NCBI GenBank assembly: GCA_036346405.1
Contig: CM070553.1
Span: 73,844,976-73,908,975, forward strand
Direction: 5' to 3'
DNA: 64,000 nt
Source: Phyllostachys edulis
Taxonomy: Eukaryota; Streptophyta; Magnoliopsida; Poales; Poaceae
Part shown: positions 45,441 to 58,045 of the stretch, in pieces
How positions within the stretch are numbered: the first letter of the stretch is position 1
Layout: the number at the start of each line of letters is the position of its first letter
Made by a program: the position numbers and the translations under genes
Notes under the pieces: generated by a model
Told to the model about the DNA's origin: nothing
The model's input: only the letters and a program-made list of their open reading frames with translations
Databases searched by the model: none

Positions 45441-46370
45441 GGACCGACATATCGAGAGCCAACTTGCCCTTGACGCCAAGCGTTGATGGCCCTTCAAAGG
45501 AGAGACTTTGAGATAAACAAAGTCATTAGGCTCAAAACGCAACTCACGTCGACGGCGATCCGCATAGCTCTTTTGCTGGATTGAGCTGTGCGCAAGCGCC
45601 ACGAATAAAATTTGGACTTGGCGCTCGGCCTCATTGATTGAGTCCGCCAAAGAGAGGTCTCACCGGTCTCGACCAATTCAACGGGTTCTACACTTTCTCC
45701 GTACAAGGCCTCAAATGGTGCCATGCCGAGGCTGGCTTTGAAAAGTCGTTGTTATAAGAAAACTTCGGCGAATGGCAAGCATTTCTCCCAATGCTTCCCA
45801 TATGAAAGGACACAAGCACGAAGCATGTCTTCCAAAACTTGGTTGACCCTCTCGGTCGACCATCGGTTTGGGGTGAAATGCCGTGCTAAAAGTAAGACGG
45901 GTTCCCATAGCCTTTGCGAGCTATGCGAAGCAGGAAGTGAAGATGGAGCCACGATCGAAGCGATCGTCTTAGATGCGCCATGTAAGCTCACAATCCTAGA
46001 GACATAGAGCTCGGCTAGGCGATCAGACGAATCTTGGTCTTGGCGGAAGAAAATGAGCCACTTTAGTCAATCGATCGATGGCGACCCAAATGGCATCATT
46101 TCCCTTCGGGCGTGGGTAGACCGGTGATGAAATCCATTCGATCGAATCCACTTCCACTCGAGAATTGGCAGAGGTCAAGCGATCTCGCTGGACGCCGATT
46201 CGGCCTTGACACGACGACATACGTCGCGACTCGACAACGAACCGCGATCTCCCTCTTCATTCGGGTCCACCAAAATCTCTGGCGGAGATCTTGATACATC
46301 TTTGTGGCCCCGGATGAATGGATAAAGGCGAATCATGGGCCAGCGGAGGATTAAATTCCGCAATTCCATG
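45441..46370 (-). pseudogene. Element D integrase, frameshifted
   Basis: Minus-strand landmarks: zinc-binding helix MYQDLRQRFWWTRMKREIAV at 46240-46299; core start [13 protein letters not shown] at 46096-46134 with the first Asp; [10 protein letters not shown] near 46030-46060; FHPKPMVD...EGQPSFGRH near 45830-45880 (catalytic Glu region, shifted); LRACVLSYGKHWEKCLPFAE near 45760-45830; MAPFEALYGESVEPVELVE at 45680-45724; and RRRELRFEPNDFVYLKVSPL near 45500-45560. The second Asp region near 45960 is scrambled. Confidence 0.75.
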
Positions 46371-47760
46371 ACCTTTGGAACCTTAAGCGTTGCCGAACCT
46401 CACAACACCATGCTCATCCTCGAAAAGCACTTGGTTGTTCCGTTCTTGACATTTGCCTTAATGTGGCTCACTCCATCATCCATCGCTGAGCGGACTTGAT
46501 CCGATCCACCAAGGTTGGTTGCACAACCAAGGCAATGAGAGAACCATGCTCAACTAAACTCAAGTTGAGGCGCTGAAACTCTTCGGAAGAGCGGTCAAGC
46601 TCCTGGACAACAAGGCATTGCAATGCGCTGCGACTAAGCGCATCAAGCAGCGACATTAGCCTTGCCCGGATGGTAGTGAATACCCATATCATAGTCCTTG
46701 ATCAACTCCAACCATCTCCTTTGCCCGAGGTTCAGTCAGTGTGTGAACAAGTACTTTAAGCTTTTGTGATCCGAATACACTTCACAACGATTCCGATTAG
46801 GTAATGTCGCCAGATCTTAAGTGCATGAATCACAGCCTAACTCCAAATCATGGGTAGGATAGTTAAGCTCATGAGGTCTCAATTGCCTTGATGCATAGGC
46901 CACTACCTTGCCTTCTTGCATAAGGACATGGCCGAGGCCTCGGAGAAGCATCGCAAAAGATATCGAAGCCGATGGATATCGGGAAGAACAAGAGCGGGAG
47001 CGGTGGTCAAGCGCTTTTGAGTATTTGGAAACTTCCCTCACACTCAGCGGACCACACGAACTTCTTGTCCTTCTTGAGCAACTCGTTATCGGCCGCGATT
47101 TTGGAGAAGTTCTCGATAAGCGGCGATAATATCCCGCTAAACCGAGAAAACTCCGTACATCGATGACCGAAAGCAGTGACTCCATGAAAGAACATCGTTG
47201 ACCTTGCTAGGGTCAGCAGCTCGCCTCTCTTTGAAAGAACGTGGCCTAAGAAAGCCACTTCCTTCAACGAGAATCGCGACTTGTGAACTTAGCGTCTGGT
47301 GGTGCTCACGAGCTTGCCTAACACAAGCCGGATGCTCGGCGTGTTCCTCATCGTTCTTGGAGTAGATAAGAATATCATCGATGAAGACCACGACAAACTT
47401 ATCCAAATACTCCATGAATACCGAATTCATGAGATTCATGAACAAAGTAGGAGCATTGGTTAAGCCAAATGACATGACAGTGTACTCGTACAAGCCGTAG
47501 CGAGTAGAGAACGCTGTCTTGGGAATATCCTCAGGCCGAATACGAACCTGATGATATCCCACCCTCAAATCAATCTTGGAGAAAACTCGAGCTCCAGTTA
47601 ATTGATCGAAGAGATCGTCGATGCGGGGCAATGGATACTTGTTCTTCTCGTCACTTCATTAAGTGGGCGGTAATCAACGCACATGCGTAACGCATCGAAT
47701 CCTTCTTCTTTCACGAAGATTCTTTGGACAACCCCAAGGAGATGAGCTAGAGGCGGATGA
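46371..47760 (-). pseudogene. Element D reverse transcriptase-RNase H, frameshifted
   Basis: A long readable RT stretch at 47270-47631: [80 protein letters not shown], with the catalytic FIDD. The thumb and connection ([24 protein letters not shown]) lie at 47010-47267. RNase H shows [20 protein letters not shown] and [11 protein letters not shown] near 46850-46920. The N-terminal V-D-Y-R-P-L-N part near 47650-47700 is frameshifted. This is the best-preserved gypsy RT in the window. Confidence 0.85.
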
Positions 47761-48200
47761 AACCCTTCTCTTGCAGCTCACTCAATCGCTTCTTCAACTC
47801 CACCAACCGTTCGGTGGCATCCGATAAGGCCTCTTTGAGATAGGGCGGTACGGAGCCACCTCAATGACAAACTCGAGGTCTCAAACAGTGGCATCCTGGA
47901 AGATCTGCTTTCATGGGAGGAGCTAGACAGAGAGATGAGCCTCTGGCGCAATCGATTTGCCCCATGTCTTTGGGACAACCAATCCATGCCAAGAATCACA
48001 TCAAGACTCATTGAATGGAGAAGGATAAGGTTTGCTAAGAACCCTCGCCGATCTCGATAGGAACATCCTACACTCAGATTCGGCTCTCAACTCCGAACCA
48101 GAGAGCGAATGAGAAGGGACCGACAATGGAGAGAAAAGAAGCTCTCCAACAATGAAGAAAAGATTGAGAAACAAAGGAATGAGATGCTCTGAATCAAACA
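47761..48200 (-). pseudogene. Element D protease, frameshifted, with internal deletion
   Basis: MSLDVILGMDWLSQRHGAN at 47955-48011 is the protease C-terminal motif. The active-site segment at 48183-48200 reads F-D-S-E-H-L: one base short of the D-S-G-A-S-H frame, as in B and E. Compared with B and E about 120 bp is missing near 47905, in the protease-RT linker. Confidence 0.7.
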
Positions 48201-49338
48201 AGACGAAGCGAGGTAAGAGTTAACGAAAGTGTACCTAGCACGGCGTCGGGTGCCTCTGAGCCTCCTCTGCAGTGTGGCGTTACGCGACCACTACCCACGC
48301 CTTGGGTAGCCGGGGCGATCTTCCGGTCTGAGATGCACCACCTCTCGCCCGCGTCCTCCATTAGGACGAGGGTCTCTGTCTTCTTAGGGCAATTATTTGC
48401 ATAATGGCCCTTACGTTGCAAGAAAAGCACGTAACCCCAAACTGGGTTGCGGGGCCGCTCATTGACTCGCAGTGCGTGGATCGAGACACGACTCATGATT
48501 TAACGAGAACGAGGGTAACCTCGGGCGCCAAGAATGAGGCCGGTACTTCGAGATCGCCTCAAGCGGGACGGAAGAATCGCCTGGATGACTTATGGGCCTC
48601 CCACTTGCGCTATGGAGTCCATAAGCTCTCGAGCCGCATGCTCACGACGATGGCCTTGTCGACCAAGGTCCGGAAATCGTGAAGTCGACAATGGATAGCT
48701 TGTCCTTCATCTCCTCGGACAAGCCACGCTGAACTTGGCTCTTAGCCATATTAGTGGCCACATCCTCGGGAGCATAACGAGCTAGATGGTTGAACTCAGT
48801 AGACATACTCCATGGTGAGCTACACCCTTGCTTGAGCGCAAGAAACTCCCCTTCTTGATCTCCATCAAGCCGGCAGGATGTGAGCCCGACGGAAGGCGAT
48901 CTGAAACTCCTCCCAAGAAGCGGTGTGGTTCTGTGGGCTGCATGGCGAAAGCTCTCCCACCATGACAAAGCTGCACCCTCCAGTGGTGCGATGCGATCTG
49001 AGCAGCGCCTTCTCGTGCTCCGCAGCTGCGCGATCGCGGAGCTTACGCTCCACCGACGAAGCCAATCGTCTGCATCAAAGGGTCCTCGACCAAGGAAAAG
49101 GTAGGAGGTGAGTCTGAAGAAACTCCGCGAGTCCTCCACGCGGTGATGGGCGTTCCTTGCCCGGATCCACGAAGCTCCGGTAAGTGCGGTGGTGTTGTTG
49201 CGCGATGGCGTCGAGAGAACTCTCTGTCATCCGGCGGTTGCGCCGATTCAAGAAGAACCTCGGCCATGGTCGGAGGAGGAGGAAGCTCCTCATCCGGACG
49301 GTGGATCGCCTTGGCCGCTACGAAAAGGCGTCCGCCAT
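48201..49338 (-). pseudogene. Element D gag, frameshifted
   Basis: Minus-strand start ATG at 49336-49338 directly after AACAG. Capsid-region motifs: MAEVLLESAQPPDDREFSRR (49210-49267), GAALSWWESFRHAAH near 48940, LMEIKK and FLALKQG near 48835-48875, EFNHLARYAPEDVATNMAKS near 48740-48800, SIVDF near 48690. The single CCHC knuckle is at about 48395-48440 (CFSCN then, one frame off, KGHYANNCPKK). Gag packages the RNA; this copy has at least four frameshifts. Confidence 0.8.
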
Positions 49339-50087
49339 CTGTTACAAGAAATTTTGGTTAGCAACTAGACTCGAAAACAAAGCCTTTAAAAGAAGCAAAA
49401 GCGATCGACTAGGGAATGAAATATCACCCTAAGCGAAAGCCAAAGCAGCGAGTAAATCAACTTTAGAAGCTTCTAAAAGACTCTAAAACAGCCAAGAAAC
49501 ACCAAAAGCAAGGCTCAACTTCTCAACTCAACTAACCCGTATTGAATGAGCGAGTAATTGATCGAGAAGATTAAAAATCAGATTGTAAGATGAGATCTAA
49601 AACTATTAGAGAGCAAGGTTAATGCAGCGAAATAAGTGTTAGATACTTAGCTAACTAGTATCACATCTTACCCTTTTATTCCCACAAGTTTTTTTTTTTT
49701 GATTTGACCTCTCATTCTCTACCCTAATTGGAACCTTTGAGCTTGCTGTCCGGAAATTGACGCTTGCTGTCCAGATTTTGCATCAAGCTTCAAATCGAAA
49801 TTGTCCATTCGAAGCTTCAAAACCTTGTAGATGGGCAGCTAACACTTCAATTTGCCAAACCGATTGATTCCCAAAACCCCATTAATCGATAACAACTATT
49901 TTGTAGAAGGAAGAGAGGAAAACAACTTTTAAAACTCAAATTAGAGTGAGATGAGAGAGAAAGCTAAGATAGATAAGGAGTAAAATCTGAGAATTTCCTT
50001 AAGCTTTCAAAACTCATTGGACACTTTGAAATTAGGTTTTCAAAATATCCTAAAGGCGACCAAGCTTGCGTTACTACGGTCAGTATA
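49339..50087 (-). other. Element D leader with candidate intron
   Basis: Non-coding leader. Candidate donor GG|GTAAGATG at 49680-49681 and acceptor TTCTTGTAACAG ending at 49339 on the minus strand, 343 nt apart. A run of T near 49690-49701 is a local expansion absent from B and E. Confidence 0.5.
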
Positions 50088-50099
50088 GCTCTGATACCA
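50088..50099 (-). other. Primer binding site of element D
   Basis: Minus strand TGGTATCAGAGC, the complete plant initiator tRNA-Met type PBS, five bases from the LTR end. Confidence 0.9.
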
Positions 50100-50104
50100 A
50101 CTTT

Positions 50105-52926
50105 TGTGAGCACCCGACGTTTATTAGGCTCATAATACTTAGTCATCCAATTGACCCTAGTATTATCAACCAAATAAACCCGGTCTCGAGAGATGTATAC
50201 TTCCCAGAATGCAGTATACATACCTCACAACAAAAGAATGTATCAATTCCATACAACACATAGTACATAAGCAACAAACTAAAAGTTAATATAAATAAGG
50301 ATAGGTTATTACAAAAGAGGGGCCCTTAGGCCAAATAACAACAGTTCTAAAGAGACAACAGCGGAAGCAAAAGTGCCATAAAGATGGCTATAACACAAAG
50401 CCAATCAGTGTGCCTTAGCCCCTAGGCATCTGGTAGGACCGCCAAGCTAGTCGTCAAGAAAGCGCAACACGTAAGCAAAAGAGAGGCTCTTGGAGCTCTC
50501 CTTCTTCCTCTGCAACAAAAGCCACAAAAATTGCCACAACCACGGGCAGATGAGTACATAAAGTACTCCGCAAGACTTACGTGTGAGATAACAGAACTAT
50601 AAATAGCTACATGCAAGCTTTATTTAAGTGGATGAGGCTTTGGACTCATTTTAGCATAAAGCAACATTTATTTGCAATAACATAATAGATTGAAGGCAAT
50701 TTGGCAAAGCATTTTAAATGTTGAAGTAACAACGAGAAATAACATAGTAACAACAACAAGATCAACACGGAAGTGACTAACCCAATAGTCACCACAACAA
50801 TAGCATGAACTCCCCGTTCATACCAACCATGTCAAGTTTTAATTAAAGGTTGTAGTCTAATTCTTACGGAAATAACCAAGCGTGTCCATAACCTAGGGCG
50901 AGGCTATTGAATAGTTTTATCCTGCAGGGTGTACCAATGTACCCACACGCAGACCACCTTTCCTTTAAGCACACTACCTTAGGTGTGCTTGCACGGCTAA
51001 GTCCTCTGAGACATTTCCAATGGACAATGCTAATTCGAGTCGCACAACCCACGGGAGATGGAGACATCACACAACCTACCGGAAGCTAATGCTCCTCCCA
51101 CATCACACACACATTTTATCTTTAAAACACACCAACCGAGCGACCCCAATTAACACCGCCCAAAGTACTTAGTCAAGAGGGGTTCCATATGCCCCTCGTG
51201 TGGTTAGCATAAAATTGCTTGGATCAATGGCGCAAGAATTAGGTCCTTGTTGACTCGGGCATACCACCACATCCAAAACCACACCATCCATCCAATATGC
51301 CCAAGTCTAAATCAATCTTTTATTTTCAGTTTTGATTTTACAAATTAAATCAAAGCACAAGTGCTGGACATATAGGAGTAATAATCAGTTTTGAGTGATC
51401 AAGACCATCGACTAAGTCGATGATCGCCCATTCTACCGATAACTAAGCATGTCTAAGCAATTTAAAACGAAACTACTAAGTGATAAGAGCTCATCCAACG
51501 AGCTCAAACCACAGCAACTAACCTAGGCTCATGGTAGTAGAGGATAAACAATTCCTCAGATTATGCAACTATAGGCTTGCTAGCGACATTTAACACAAAG
51601 TAGCATGCATACATAGAAGTAAAACGATATATTAAGCTTTAAAGTAATGGGACAATGATGGAAATGATCAAACTGCTTGCCTTGATGTTGCTGGCCAAGT
51701 GGTGGCAGAGGGTCACTCTCGGGATCGCCACAAATGTAAAACCTAACGGAAAAGCGAGAAAGAACCGATAAGAACGACGAAACACAACAAAGACAGCACA
51801 ACAAACGAATTCCAAATTCTCTGAATTTTCTACAGCAACAAGAGGGTGATTTTAGGAATTTTGCAACAAGAACCAATTGATTTGGATTCTCAATGCAAAA
51901 GTTATGAGCAAAACAATTCTGCTCAGCCCTAAAATACCAAACTGCACTATTCACTAATTTAATTATGAGGCAACAATTTCTAGAACAGTAGTGAAGCTGA
52001 AATTTTTACTGTAAAACCAGCACCTCATGAGATGAATAACATCATTGAGTTCATCTCATTTGGAGCTATATTGCACTCTCTACAAATTTTCAAAAACAAG
52101 AACTTGAACAAAATTATAATGCACAAGTCCTCATTTCTACAACAACAACATGCTCAAAACTAATGTTCATAGTAAGACCATTAATGGAGGAAACCAGCCA
52201 AGTTGGTCTCACTCAAAAATAATCTAAAGAGCATTAGTTATGTATTTTACAAGTTAAGCATTGATTTAAGTGTATATTTAAAGTTGGTTTTAAAATCTAA
52301 GGCAAAGCTGTGCTCGAGCTGAACTCAACTTACAATCATTTTTGGATTAAAGTCAAGTTCAAGTCAGAGCTAACACAATTTGAATGACCTCAGTTGGATT
52401 TGAAACGACAAAGATATGAGATTCTAAAGTTTATACCTTATTTCAGGTTTATAATTAAGAGTTCACTTTGGAATTTCTAAAAATCACAAAGGCATGGGAG
52501 GGCGTGAGCCACGGATCATAGATCTAACGGCTCGAGACCTCCCAGAGGTAACGCACACACGCGCTCGCGAGGTCAGAGGTCTGGACCTCCTAGCAACGCA
52601 CATGCACGAGGTGAGGGAGGTCGTGGCCGAGATGGAGAATCCAACGGACCACAACGATGAGGGAGGTCCGAGACGGACCCAGATCTAAAGGGAGGTCCTC
52701 AGCGGTGAGATCTTCCAAGGAAGATCTAAACTATCAAGATCTCCCCAAGGAAGATCTACATCGTCAAGACCTCACAGGGAGGTCTGGGCCAGTCCAGATG
52801 TTCCAAGGAGGTCCTCGATGGTTCGAGATCGTCAGGGAGGACCTTGACGGTCAAGATCTACCCGGGAGGTCATGAGCTACTGAGATAACCTAGGGAGGTC
52901 CTAAGGAGGTCCTAACGTCACAGAGT
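50105..52926 (-). repeat. Element D 5' LTR, only its 3' half present
   Basis: Begins at TGTGAGCACCCGACG and matches 39580-42412 closely. It breaks off within array 2 (units at 52495-52920), where element E starts. The missing half contains array 1 and the TATA region, so D has no promoter in this window. The rest may lie beyond E. Confidence 0.85.
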
Positions 52927-55164
52927 TGTGAGACCAGACGTTTATTGAGCTCATAATACTTAGTCATCCAATTGACCTAGTATTATCAACCAAATAAACT
53001 CGGTCTCGAGAGATGTATACTTCCTGAACGCAGATACACATACCTCACAACAAAAGAATGCATCAATTCCATATAACACATAGTACATAAGCAACAAACC
53101 GAAGTTAACATTAATATGGAATAGATATTACAAAAGAGAGGCCCTTAGGCCAAATAACAATAATTACAAAAAGATAACAATGAAGCAAAAGTGCCATAAA
53201 GATGGCCAAAATAAGAGCCAACCAAGTGTGCTTTTAGCCCACAAGGCAATCGACCAGGACCGCCAAGCTAGTCGCTCTCCCAACCACCAAGACAACAAGA
53301 AAAGTAAAGCCCTTTGGGCTCTACCTCCTCTGCAACAAAGTTGTTAAGCAAAAGCAAATGAGTACAATAACTTGTTTATTGTACTCGCAAGACCGACGTA
53401 AGATAACAGAACTATAATTTAGCTACATGCAAGCTTGATTTAAGTGGATGAGGCTTTGGACTCATTTTAGCATAAAGCAAGTTTCATTTGCAATAATATA
53501 GTAGATTGAAAGCAATTTGACAAAGCATTTTTAATTGTTGAAATAACAACGCGATAATAACATAATAACAACAACAAGAACAATCCTGGAAGTGACTAAC
53601 CCAAGTCACCACAACAATAGCATGAACATCCATTCATACCAACCCATCAAGTTTTAATTAAAAGTTTGAGACTAGTCTTGAACGACCTTACCAAGCATGT
53701 CCATAACCTAGGACGAGGCTATTGAATAGTTTTATCCTGCGCAGGTGTACCACTGCATTCCACACGTCGAGATCGCCTTTCCTTTACGCACACTTAGAAG
53801 GTGTCTTTGTGCAGCTAAGTCCTCGAGACCTTTCCAAAGGATGAATGCTAATTACGAGTGCACAACCCACGGGAGAAGGAGACATTAGGCGACCTACAGG
53901 AAGCCAATGCTCCCTCCCACACTATACATATACATTTGTTTTGAAAACACACCAACCGAGCTCGCTCATAATTAACACCTCCTAGAGTACTTAGTCAAGA
54001 GGGTTCCATATGCCCTCGCGTGGTTAGTACGCAAAAGCGCTTGGCTTAGTGACCCAAGTACTCGGTCCTTAGGGACCCGTGCATACCACCACATTCCAAA
54101 AACCGCACCATCCATCCAATATGCCCAAGTCTAAATCAATCTTTTATTTTCAGCTTTTGATTTTACAAATTAATCAAAGCACAAGTGCTGGACATATAGG
54201 AGTAATAATCATTTTGAGTGATCAAGATCATCGACTAAGTCGATGATCGCCAATACTACCGATAGCTAAGCATGTCTAAGCAAGAGGAAACGCAACTACT
54301 AAGTGATAAGAGCTCATCCAACGAGCTCAAACCACAGTGAATAACCTAGGCTCATTGGTAGTAGAGGATAAGGAATTCCTACAGATTATGCGACTATAGG
54401 ATTACTAACGACATTTAACACAAAGTAGCATGCATACATAGAAGTAAAACAAAGTATTAAGCTTTAAAGTAATGGGACATGATGGGAAATGGTCAAACTG
54501 CTTGCCTTGTTGCTGCTGCTCAAATTGTGGCAGAGGGTCGCTCTCGGGATCACCACAAATGTCGAAACCTAACGGAAAAGCGATAAAGAACCGATAAGAA
54601 CGATTTAAAGGCAACAAAGATAGCACAACAAACGAACTCCAAATACCCTAAATTTTCTACAGCAGCAAGGGGATGATTTTAGGAAATTTTGCAACAAGAA
54701 CCAATGGATTTGGATTCTCAATGCAAAAGATATGAGCAAAACAATTCTGCTCGACCCTAAAAATTACCAAACTGCACTATTCACTAATTTAATTATGAGG
54801 CAACATTTTCTAGAAAAGTGGTGAGGCAACATGCTCAGAACTAATTCTCACAGTGAGTTCATTATTAGAGGAAGCTAACAAAATTGGGTTTACTCACAAA
54901 TAACCTACAGAGCATTAGCTATGGGTTTTACAAGTTAAACATAAATTTAAGTGTATATTTTAAAGTTGGTTTTAAAATCTAATGGCAAATCTGTGCTCTG
55001 GAGTTGAACTCAACTTACAATCATTTTTGGATTAAAGTTAAGTTCAAGACAGAGCCAACACGATTTGAATGACCTCAAATGGATTTAAAATGAGAAAGAT
55101 ATGAAATTCTAAAGTCTATAACTAAGACTTCTTTGGAATTTCTAAAACTCACAAGGGTATGGGA

Positions 55165-55590
55165 GGGCGTGAGCCACAGATCTCAGATCCAACGGCTCAA
55201 GACCTCCCAGAGAACTATCACACACGCCAAGACGTGAAGTCCAGAGGTCTGGACCTCTTAGCAACTCACATGCGCGAGGTGAGGGGAGGTCGTGGCCGTA
55301 GATGGGAGATCCGGACCACCACAACACGTAAAGGAGGTCGGAGCGGACCAGATCTAAAGGGAGGTCCTCAGCGGTGAGATGACCTCGAGGAGGTCCTAAG
55401 CGATAGATCTAAACATCCTGCAGACCTCCGGGGAGGTCAGACGGCCACGATTTCGCAAGGGAGGTCTTGGGCGCTCAGCATTTCCTTGGAGGAGGTCCGG
55501 CGTCCCGAGCTCACAACCACGTGCTTGCGCACGCACGCGTTACTCGACAAGAGGTTAAATCTACCGACATCAAGGAGGTCGCGCGCGGAG
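55165..55590 (-). repeat. Array 2 in element E 3' LTR (shortened)
   Basis: Same shortened form as in B (28650-29085), supporting a B/E subfamily. Confidence 0.65.
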
Positions 55591-56335
55591 GTCTTAAATG
55601 CATAACACGGAGGATTAAATGCAGCTAAGACATGCCCATGATTTCAATGATTTGAGCACATGATTAGTGCATTAACTCGGCGGATCTTTGTCCTAAAAGC
55701 GGCAATAGCGCCTTGATTCTTGTCCGACAAGATCGAGCTCAAAGAAGTGGTTATTGCGGCAATGCGGACCTCATGGCGACAACTAAAGACATCCCGTGCA
55801 GCGCAATAGTGTTGCGCACACCATGAGCTCACTCTCGGCGGCGACGATTTTAATCGCCATGAGCCGAGAGGACAGAGATGACCAGACGGCCAAAAGACAA
55901 AATGCAAAAGGAAGCTCCGCGCGACAATCAAGCTTGTGCTCAACAAAAAGCTCCGCGACATCATTCAGCGGGTGCGGACAACTAAGGGACTAACAGGGGA
56001 GTACCGGAGGTCCTAATCTTGGGAGGTTGAGGATGGTGATGGCCCGAGTTGGAGAAGATGGGGTTGCTCCACGGCCAAAGCTCTGCTCCAAGCTCCTCTT
56101 TGTCCACCTCTGTAAATGCCCAAACCAAAGCGAAGTTAGGTCTTGGTCCCAGAGAGGATGGTACAAATGGAGCTCGAGAGAAAAGGAGGAAAACTCGGGG
56201 ACCCTTGTCCACCGAGGAGCTCAAGCTCCAACAATGGCGCCAAGAATGGAGGTGAGTGAGGAGGAGCTCGACCACGCACAAGATGCAAAGTGAGATCGGT
56301 TGTGTGCAAAGGAAGCCAAGGGAGGATTCGGGGTG

Positions 56336-56343
56336 ACTTATAG
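56336..56343 (-). promoter_or_regulatory. TATA region of element E 3' LTR
   Basis: Minus strand GGTCTATAAGTCACCCC, with the CTTGGCTTCCTTTGCACAC block downstream. Confidence 0.5.
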
Positions 56344-56574
56344 ACCGAGGTGAAGGTTATGAGTGGGGCTAAGCTCCATGGTGAGCTTAGCCCACGAGTT
56401 GGTCCAAGGGGTGGCAAGGACATGAGGTTGACAAGGGGCAGCTGTCTTGACTGACTGAAGCATGAAAGTGACCTGCATTAAATCTTGGGTCAGCAGGAGA
56501 GTTAAAGGTGCACAGAGGCCTGGCGCGCATTAACTCCACCGCTCAGAGCACGCATGCGTGACCAAGGTAGGAGA

Positions 56575-57470
56575 AGAACAGGGGAGGTCCTTATGACCGT
56601 TGGATAAGACACAGGAGAGGTCTGGCCCTCCGATGTCATTTTTGAACCGTTACGCTCAAAGGACTGGGAGCAGGTCCCAGCCACACGATCAAGGATGGGG
56701 AGGTCGTGGCCCTCCGATTTCCTTAATGTGTAAGCGCACGTGAGGAAAGGGGACAGGAGGTCCAAGGCGTTGGATCTCCATCCAACGGTGCGGACCTCCA
56801 GTGAGGACTTAACCGCACGCGATCAAAAAGACATGAGGGGAGGTCATGGCCTTTGGATTTAGATCTAAGGGCTACGATCCGAAGAGGTGGAGGTCCTGAG
56901 CTTGCGCAACGCACAAGGGAGGTCATGGCCTTTAGATTTAGATCTAAGGGCTACGACCTCACCAAGGCGGGAGGACCTTGCCGTGATGTTTTTCAGAGGA
57001 GGTCGTGGCCTTTGGATCTGAATCCAACGGCTACGACCTCAACAGCGCTAAAAGGGAGGTCTGTTAGTTAGATTGAGAGGAGGAGGTCGTGACCATGGAT
57101 TTTGATCCAATGGCTGTGACCTCATCAAGGTGGGATGTAGACTTTGAGGTTTGACACTCAGGGGGAGGTCATGACCGTGGATCTTTGATCCAACGGCTGT
57201 GACCTCATGTAGGTGGGATGTTTGCTTAGCTTACGGTGAGGGGAGGTCGAGGCGTGGATCTTGAATCCAAGGGCCAAGACCTCAACAAGGTGGAAGGTGG
57301 TTTTGAGGTTTGATAACAAGGGAGGTCAGGCGGTTGGATCTTAATCAAGGGCCAAGACCTCAACAAGGTGGGAGGTCTTGGCGGTGTTGATCATGAGGAG
57401 GTCGTGGGTGTTGGATGTAAATCCAACGGCTGCGACTTGATCAAAGTGGAGAGGAGGTCTGCTGGGGTGC
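56575..57470 (-). repeat. Palindrome array 1 in element E 3' LTR
   Basis: Examples: 56840-56878 (GGATTTAGATC/GATCTAAGG centre), 56922-56960, 57000-57040, 57085-57125, 57168-57208, 57246-57288 and 57400-57440. Arms GAGGTCGTGGCCTTTGGAT and relatives. Confidence 0.8.
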
Positions 57471-58004
57471 AGACATGGTGAGGTTGGACCGACTTTGAAC
57501 ATGGCTAGCCCAAGGAGCAGTGTAGGCTTTTGAATTTAGTTTTAACAAATGAAACTTAGCGGAATTATTTGAGATAGCAAATGAACTCCAAATTTAATGA
57601 ATTTTTAACTGGAGCTTGCTGACAATGAGATTAACCTTACATAAAATTTCCAGAGGTTATTATGCAATGCATTTTCTCAGGAAATTCATGAAGGTTGGTT
57701 AAAGGATTGTTTTACCTCCAAAATTTATCAAACTAGTTTTACCACTTGTGATATTTTTCGGAGGGTCCCACATCAGTTTTTGGGACCAAGGAAAATACTT
57801 TCCAATTGTTGGGCACAAGATTTTAAGATAATGGGAAAAGGAATTTGACTTTTGGTCAACAAGAGCTTTGTGTTTTTGGATTACACAACTCTTGGACAAG
57901 AATTACATGAGATTTTAGGGGTTTTCAAGTTGTGAGAAAAAGTTTTAATTTCTACACATATAATTATACTTGAATAACCCTAATTACACATTTGGGATGT
58001 TACA

Positions 58005-58020
58005 AAATCTCTCCCCCTTA
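58005..58020 (-). other. Polypurine tract of element E
   Basis: Minus strand TAAGGGGGAGAGATTT directly before the 3' LTR. Confidence 0.85.
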
Positions 58021-58045
58021 CAGAAATCTCGTCCCGAGATTTGGC

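Larger units (their letters stand above)
39580..52926 (-). mobile_element. Gypsy element D (chromodomain-bearing)
   Basis: On the minus strand: a truncated 5' LTR (52926-50105), PBS, leader, gag, protease, RT, RNase H, integrase, chromodomain, polypurine tract and a full 3' LTR. The internal part of 5.0 kb has the usual order for the chromovirus branch; the W-x-N-H...E-A-T-W-E chromodomain suggests the Tekay/Del lineage. All coding parts are frameshifted. The shared LTR portions are nearly identical, so the insertion is recent. The left flank TTCAT (39575-39579) would be the target duplication. Confidence 0.85.
52927..58004 (-). repeat. Element E 3' LTR (5078 bp)
   Basis: TGTGAGACCAGACG at 52927 to GGGATGTTACA at 58004. 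Compared with B it lacks about 170 bp at 54828, where GTGAGG runs directly into CAACATGCTCAG. All other parts are present, including the conserved module near 53721. Confidence 0.9.
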
